A DNA stretch of 64,000 nucleotides from Cyrtodaria siliqua (taxonomy: Eukaryota > Mollusca > Bivalvia > Adapedonta > Hiatellidae), in NCBI GenBank assembly GCA_037043455.1, contig JAWPHD010003261.1, positions 62,001 to 126,000 of the forward strand, written 5' to 3'. A model generated the notes under the pieces. That model was not told the origin of the DNA. It searched no databases and saw only the letters and a program-made list of their open reading frames with translations. Shown here piece after piece: positions 57,751 through 64,000 of this stretch (the stretch's first letter is position 1; the number at the start of each line of letters is the position of its first letter). The translations under genes and the position numbers were made by a program.

Positions 57751-59637
57751 TAAACAAGAGGTCAATGACCTTGAAGCTCTACTGATTGATTTTGATTTCA
57801 GGAAGCAACAGACTTGTTTTTTGAAAAATTATTTTTAGCCGTGGCGGCCATCTTGAATTTCCGGCCGACCTGAACTTTTGCTAGGATCAATTAGACATCA
57901 AGAGCAACATTCCTGTGAAGTTTCATGAAAATCCGTCAAGTAGTTTCACAGGAATAGTCGCTACAAGTTTTCATTATATAACTCTATGTAAACAAAGATG
58001 GCCACAGACAGCCATGTTTAACATCGAATCAAAATAATGTTTGACTCTGATAACCATCATGTCATGCTGATCATTTTACAAAAAGTCCCATATCAATATC
58101 ACTTATAGTTTTCAAGACGTAGTCGCTACAAACTTCTTTTTAAAAAAATCTAATTTTAGCTGTGGCGGCCATCTTGAATTTCTGGCCGATCTGAAATTTT
58201 GCTAGGATCAATTAAACATTAAGAGCAACACTCCTGTAAATTTCATGAAAATCTGCCAAGTAGTTTCAAAGGATTAGTCGCTACAAGTTTTTACTATATA
58301 ACTCTATGTAAACAAAGATGGCTGCTGGCAGCCATGTTTAACGTTGAATCAAAACAATTTTTGACAAGGACCAACATCATGTCATGCTGATCATTTTACA
58401 CAAAGTCCAATATCAATATCACTTATAGTTTTCAAGTAGTAGTCGCTACAAACTTGTATTTTGAAAATCTATTTTTAGCCATGGCAGCCATCTTGAATTT
58501 CCGAGCGACCTGAAATTTTGCTAGTATCAATTAGACATCAAGAGCAACATTCCTGTGAAGTTTCATGAAAATCCGTCAAGAAGTTTCAGAGGAGTAGTCG
58601 CTACAAGTTTTCATTATATAACTCTATGTAAACAAAGATGGCCACTGGCAGCCATGTTTAACGTCGAATCAAAATAATGTTTGACTCTTATAACCACCAT
58701 GTCATGCTGATCATTTTACAAAAAGTCCCATATCAATATCACTTATAGTTTTCAAGACCGCTACAAACTTCTTTTTTAAAAATCTATTTTTAGCTGTGGC
58801 GGCCATCTTGAATTTCTGGACGATCTGAAATTTTGCTAAGATCAATAAGACATTAAGAGCCATATTCCTGTAAAGTTTCATGAAAATCTGTCAAGTAGTT
58901 TCAAAGGAGTAGTCGCTACAAGTTTTTACTATATAACTGTATGTAAACAAAGATGGCCTCTGGCAGCCATGTTTAACGTTGAATCAAAACGATTTTTGAC
59001 AAGGACCAACATCATGTCATGCTGATCATTTTAGAAAAAGTCCCATATCAATATCACTTATAGTTTTCAAGAAGTAGTCGCTACAAACTTGTATTTTGAA
59101 AATTTATTTTTAGCCGTGGCGGCCATCTTGAATTTCCGGCCGACCTGAAATTTTGCTAGGATCAATGAGACATCAAGAGCAACATTCCTGTGAAGTTTCA
59201 TGAAAATCCGTCAAGTAGTTTCAGAGAAGTAGTTGCTACAAGTTTACATTATATAACTCTATGTAAACAAAGATGGCCGCTGGCAGCCATGTTTAATGTC
59301 GAATCAAAACGATTTTCGACAAGGACCAACATCATGTCATGCTGATCATTTTAGAAAAAGTCCCATATCAATATCACTTATAGTTTTCATGAAGAAGTCG
59401 CTACAAACTTGTTTTTTAAAAACCTATTTTTAGATCTGGCGGCCATCTTGGATTTCACATCAACATGAATTTTTGCTAGGATCAACTAGACTTCATGGGC
59501 AACATTTCTGTAAAGTTTCATGAAAATCCATTCAGTAGTTTCAGAGGAGAAGTCGCTACAAAAAAAAGTTTACGGACAGACAGACGGACGGACCACGGCA
59601 TAAGCTCTGCTGATCTCTGATCAGTAGAGCTAAAAAT
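57751..59637 (+). mobile_element. HINE-A copy 10, the longest
   Basis: The head, about six core units of ~310-320 bp, (ACGG)n at 59574-59595, hairpin and GAGCTAAAAA are all present. Several units are more diverged than in copies 1, 2 and 8, indicating an older or separate lineage. Confidence 0.85.
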
Positions 59638-60170
59638 CGAGGAATGCTATTCCAATTATATGTGTTCAAACCATGTTCATGTTGCAAATATATTGCCAAT
59701 TATTGTTTCATTTTGTGCCGAGATCTTTTATAAGAGTGGGAGGTCTGTGTGTTTTCCTCGACATATCACGTTTCGGTCCATATTTGTATTTATTCATGAA
59801 AGTCAGTTGTGTGTATACGTGGATATGAAAAGCCCATCATGTAATCATTACACAGTATTAGAATTTAATATCAGAAAACAGTGTATAGCGGATTTATCGT
59901 CAATTTTGGGTCAGAGCTAGAGACAATGATCCGGAGCTAGGGTCAATGACACGGAGCTAGCCTCAATGCTATGTGCATTCGATACTCCCAAAATTATATT
60001 AATTACCACGGTACCATGTACGATCTTACCGACTAACCTCCGAGACACTGGCACTTGAGTCGCACATATTATATAAAAAAAAACAGAGGGAAGAAAACAA
60101 AATAAAACAAGGACAAACAAAAAAAGATATCCCTACTGTCTACAGTACAGCTCACGCGAAACACACACTT
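59638..60170. other. Unassigned stretch
   Basis: An 86-codon frame at 59660-59920 has no recognised motif. GGAGCTAGGGTCAATGACAC / GGAGCTAGCCTCAATG is a short repeat at about 59932-59970. Confidence 0.35.
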
Positions 60171-60470
60171 CACTCTTTCACGCCGAGCGAGGAATTCAGA
60201 AATCGCGTAATTACGCGGAGTTTGGACAATAAAAATAAAACTACGCCGAGTGGAAAGCAGCTACGTGATGAACGACTAGCGTAACTTCGCCTAGATACTC
60301 CGCGTAGACGAACTCGGCATTCACCGAGTCGTCAATTATACAGGTAAATGACCTTTTTAGCAGACTTGAACGAACGACTAGCATAACTTCGCGTAGACGA
60401 ACTCGGCGAATCAAACTAATGCCGAGTCAATTATTCAGGTAAATGACCTTTTTATCGGACTTGAATGTTT
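60171..60470. repeat. CpG-rich patch with a 102-bp tandem duplication
   Basis: Two units start GAACGACTAGC at 60270 and 60372 and share CGTAGACGAACTCGGC and CAGGTAAATGACCTTTTT. Small inverted pairs (ACTCGGC / GCCGAGT) occur inside. CpG density is clearly above the surroundings. It could be a promoter-type island or a decayed repeat. Confidence 0.6.
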
Positions 60471-61352
60471 ATGTCTGAAACAATGATGAACGGCATTCGT
60501 ACAGGTAATGTACATCTGCATAGAACTACGTGTTTTATTTTTATATTTGTTGTAAATGTACACTGCATGTGAAAGTAATAAAGTTACCTTATAGTTGACG
60601 TTTGTGCTGCTGTAGATCTACTCTCAAATGCAATTAAACACAACTGTCATGAGGACGAAATAAATATTTAGTTTTAATCTGTAACGGCAACCAACGCTAG
60701 CTTCCAAACACAAAACTTAAATACACACTCTATTTCTTAGCACAAGTTGTCTTACACGTTGTCAAGCGCGTTGCCATGGTCAGGACTCTGAATCGGGCGT
60801 TTTCATGTGTATTGAGCATGTGTATTGAGCAGAGTTACGATATTGTAAACATGTACTCTACATGTACATGTCGCAGTAACCAGGTTAGATCACGCTTCTA
60901 TTACAATAGTATAGATTTTTAGGTAGGTATCGTGGTATTCTCTTGGATAAATAAAATATGTTGTGTAATATGTATACTGAGTAAAGTACAGTACATGTAT
61001 GTAAATACATATTTCGTTTGCGTGCCTGATTGTCTTAGATGTTTTGTGGTATCATGTGTGTGTACATACATGAACCTATGTAAGTGGATTTTAAGACCAA
61101 CTTTATAAAAATATTTGCTGATTTTGTCAAATACGAGGGTTGATCAACAAAAAAAAGTTGATACTGGCCCTATAATTCCTTAATTACAAGTTATTTGAAG
61201 GAAAAAAAACATATGAATTTAGTCTGTCCATTGACAATTTCCTTGACATGAACAGCACCTGCCGCAATCCGTCGCACCAATAATAATACATAATGAAATA
61301 TTTAAACCATCACTGCACTGAACACTGCAGTAGGCTATCTATTTATAAAAAT
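60471..61352. other. Unassigned stretch
   Basis: Low-copy-looking AT-rich sequence with no supported gene. A GTAACT donor-like site at 60587 is not preceded by a convincing exon. Confidence 0.35.
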
Positions 61353-62690
61353 CAGGGCTCCGGAAATATGGTTGCCCGACGCCCTGGGCAAGTGGAATTT
61401 GGGTGCGGGCAGGTGTCCGTCGCAAATCTGGTTGTCCGACACTTGCCCGACTGGACGTTTCCGTTTTAGACAAAAAATCAAACGAAAACTCGGCTTATCA
61501 TAAAGTGTGCTGATTACGAATTAACCACCTGTCGCTTTCGCCGCGAGCGGTAATTCAGGAGTGTCATAAATCTGACCTGTGTTGTTTTGTGATTGTTTAA
61601 TCCCTCCCACTTACACAGTTTGTCAAAACCTGATTGGCCGACGAAAGTTTGAGGTGCCAATCAAAAATGTCCATGCGCCGATTGGCATTAATAATATTCA
61701 TCTCCCTATTACTGAAGTGTGTCCTATTCATCTCCCTATTACTGAAGTGTGTCCTCTACTAACATGTTTGATAAGATAAGACCATCCCAAAAATTTAATC
61801 CAATTATAATCGATAAGACGTAACCATCGTAAAGTTTGTTGACTTCTGTTATGCAGTATTTTACGCGCAATATAAATCATATGTTTAGCCGAACTTTCGA
61901 ATTATGTAGAGTATAACTTCACCAAGATTTTATGCAACGCATATTGTGTATTGACGCTGAATGTTATCGGAAAAGGTAATGAATACACACTTATCAGTTC
62001 GCCAAGTACTTATAGCTGTGTAATAGGTGAAACGCGCGTCATTGGAAAATTGTAAACAAAAAGCAATTTATTTTTAATAAACGATTACGGTAAGTACTGT
62101 ACCATACACAAATAAAGTAGAAATTAATTACTGGCACTAATTAAGGAAGGTATGTGAATGCAGCAGGTTGCTTTATTGAAGTTATTTTGACACATATTAT
62201 TAAAAACAAACTTTGTTTGCGAGTTTGTATTTTGCTTGGCACATTTGGTAACACGATTAATTATATAACTTTCGTGGCCTGACGGTGACGATTAAAGCTG
62301 AGTAGGCAGATGTTGTTTGCAATTACTATAAAGGGAAACTTTTGAAAACACATTCATGAATGTTGATGTAGTTTAGAACTAATATGTCTTGAACATCATC
62401 ATATAGTCGACATTTGCTTTTTATGAAAGTATATTATAGAATATAATAGTGTTATTTGAATAAATATAATCAAATATTTTTTCCATCTGATTTCCACAGT
62501 ACAGTACAGTGTAATGTTACATTTTTTTACAATAACCAAACATTAGAATAATAGTAAAGTTGGCGCATAGCGCCTACATTTTTTTGGTATGTTCACAAAG
62601 GCTTGATTTTGGGGCAAGTGACTTTTAAATTTGGGGCAAGTGACATTTTGGACAGGGCAAGTGGATTTTCAAAATATTTCCAGAGCCCTG
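61353..62690. mobile_element. hAT-like CAGGG-TIR element
   Basis: The ends are CAGGGCTCCGGAAATAT and ATATTTCCAGAGCCCTG. Near both ends are inverted GGGCAAGTGG / CTTGCCC motifs in multiple copies. Size about 1.34 kb, with no transposase frame. The flanks (ATAAAAAT, AAAATGAT) match only partly. Confidence 0.7.
61695..61755 (+). repeat. 30-bp direct duplication
   Basis: TATTCATCTCCCTATTACTG then AAGTGTGTCC occurs twice in a row inside the hAT-like element. Confidence 0.88.
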
Positions 62691-63190
62691 AAAATGATGT
62701 AAAATTATCCTTTAACCTAGTAACCAGGGCATCCATTATTGTTAACAGAAGTTTGGTCGTAGAAACACTTAAAAAAAAAGTATAAAAGTCGAACAGGAAA
62801 AGCAGCTTCCCCAGAATACAGTTAACTCTAAAACACGCAAAATGACAAACAAGAATGGAAATGTTAATAAGGAATATGACGTCAAAAACACACTAAAAAA
62901 GGTTGACAATTGGGCTGTCATCTTCAAACGGTCAGTGGCAAAAAAGACTGGGGTTTAAACAAGGTTCTAGGGTGCACCAAACCTCACACACCCTACTGTC
63001 ATCCCAAACTCGGCGTTAGATTTGGGAGCATAACTCAGTCACTTGTATTTATGTACTGCAACAAGGAGAAAGCGTCTCCAAATGATGTGTTGGTCTGCAA
63101 ATTTTTAATGTTTTGCAGTACGTTCTCAGACGTGGGTGCATGCCTTCCGTCCACCTTCGCCCTGACCTCTTTTCTTCTTAGTCTCTCATT
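62691..63190. other. Unassigned stretch with a small lysine-rich frame
   Basis: ATG at 62842 opens a 36-codon frame (MTNKNGNVNKEYDVKNTLKK to the TAA near 62950). No family was recognised, and it may be a relic of a mobile element. The 133-codon frame at 62910 runs into HINE-G and is not supported. Confidence 0.3.
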
Positions 63191-64000
63191 ATGGCTCCCC
63201 CACACAAAGTGTGGTAGGGGAGCCATATTGTTTTTGTGCTTTCTGTCTGTCTGTATGTCTGTCTGTCTGAAGGTCTGTCTGTGTCACAAACGATGTCCGA
63301 TCAATAACTAGAGAATAGTTGGACCTAGGGTCCTCAAACTTGGAAGGATGGTTGGTCATGACAAGTAGATGACCCCTATTGATTTTGGGGTCACTAGGCC
63401 AAAGGTCAATGTTGCGGTGACATTGACTATGAAAACGATGTCCGATCAATAACTAGAGAATGGTTGGACCTAGGGTCCTCAAACTTGGAAGGATGGTTGG
63501 TCATGACAAGTAGATGACCCCTATTGATTTTGGGGTCACTAGGTCAAAGGTCAATGTTGCGGTGACATTGACTATCAAAACGATGTCCGATCAATAACTA
63601 GAGAATGGTTGCACCTAGGGTCCTCAAACTTGGAAGGATGGTTGGTCATGACAAGTAGATGACCCCTATTGATTTTGGGGTCACTAGGTCAAAGGTCAAT
63701 GTTGCGGTGACATTGACTATCAAAACGATGTCCGATCAATAACTAGAGAATGGTTGCACCTAGGGTCCTCAAACTTGGAAGGATGGTTGGTCATGACAAG
63801 TAGATGACCCCTATTGATTTTGGGGTCACTAGGTCAAAGGTCAATGTTGCGGTGACATTGACTATCAAAACGATGTCCGATCAATAATTAGAGAATGGTT
63901 GCACCTAGGGTCTTCAAACTTGGAAGGATGGTTGGTCATGACAAGTAGATGACCCCTATTGATTTTGGGGTCACTAGGTCAAAGGTCAAGGTTGCGGTGA
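63191..64000 (-). mobile_element. HINE-G, inverted, running off the window
   Basis: On the plus strand it starts with its terminal hairpin (arms GGCTCCCCCACAC and GTGTGGTAGGGGAGCC), then a (TCTG)n microsatellite at 63241-63282, then the core array. The order is the mirror image of the other HINEs, so the element reads on the minus strand. Confidence 0.78.
63291..64000. repeat. 145-bp tandem array (core of HINE-G)
   Basis: CGATGTCCGATCAATAACTA starts at 63291, 63436, 63581, 63726 and 63871, exactly 145 bp apart. The copies are nearly identical, far more homogeneous than other HINE cores here, and the array continues past the window end. Confidence 0.95.

Noticed and set aside
5102..59637. CRISPR-like regular repeats
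   Set aside because: The repeats are HINE core monomers in a eukaryotic genome with no spacer logic and no cas genes.
59917..60120. Minus-strand frame with a hydrophobic N-terminus resembling a signal peptide for the receptor
   Set aside because: It has no ATG at the start (TTG), the hydrophobicity comes from a T-rich low-complexity tract, and no phase 1 donor follows.
62910..63311. 133-codon plus-strand frame
   Set aside because: It crosses from unassigned sequence into the HINE-G hairpin and its TCTG microsatellite; no domain or splice context was seen.

Overview
The window is animal nuclear DNA, most likely from a bivalve mollusc. It is AT-rich with small exons, large introns and many interspersed repeats. 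Many repeats have an ACAAGAG or ACTAGA head, a core of 140-170 bp tandem monomers, a (GACGG)n-type microsatellite and a terminal hairpin just before GCTAAAA or GACAAAAA. This is the Helentron-associated (HINE / bivalve 'pearl' / DINE-1-like) architecture. There are no bacterial-style operons, and nearly all long reading frames are accidental or lie inside repeats. The species cannot be named from the sequence alone.

The one convincing cellular gene is on the minus strand and covers at least 50294 down to 11616. Eight exon blocks were assembled by splice signals and codon phase: two Ig-domain exons (50294-49866, 36266-35832), a Gly/Asn/Pro linker exon (33549-33502), two homologous transmembrane exons that look mutually exclusive (29626-29507 and 28325-28209), a 22-nt microexon (20527-20506), a 67-nt exon (17293-17227) and a terminal exon (11807-11616). 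The terminal exon encodes two ITIM-type motifs (LHYAEL and VEYAEV) and a stop codon. All junctions keep one open frame. Skipping the microexon would create an immediate TAA just after the membrane segment, which suggests a splice switch between a signalling and a tail-less receptor. The signal-peptide exon was not found and must lie above 50294.

The rest is a dense transposon landscape, much of it in this gene's introns. Left part (1-9.6 kb): HINE-B, TTAA-flanked piggyBac-like MITEs (one split by HINE-A), a CAGGG-TIR element, and HINE-D and HINE-E. 12.7-16.6 kb: HINE-J with a 24-bp minisatellite, and HINE-B arrays. 17.3-18.7 kb: a TA-flanked pogo/Tigger-like element with a 540-bp palindromic MITE inside. 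20.8-27.8 kb: HINE-C with a TRIM-like direct repeat, then HINE-A copies. 28.6-29.3 kb: HINE-F. 30.2-32.4 kb: a decayed non-LTR retrotransposon (RT, RNase H, Zn finger). 34.2-35.6 kb: an hAT-like element. 36.8-47 kb: a five-level nest of elements. 48.9-59.6 kb: more HINE-A and HINE-B, a second SINE and a duplicated RNase H fragment. 61.3-62.7 kb: another CAGGG-TIR element. 63.2 kb to the end: HINE-G with a 145-bp tandem array running off the window.

Only the receptor gene appears to have a cellular function. Its interest lies in the inhibitory-receptor tail and the apparent alternative splicing. The repeats are interesting for their modular ends, a core box shared between families, and nuclear-receptor-like palindromes at their heads.
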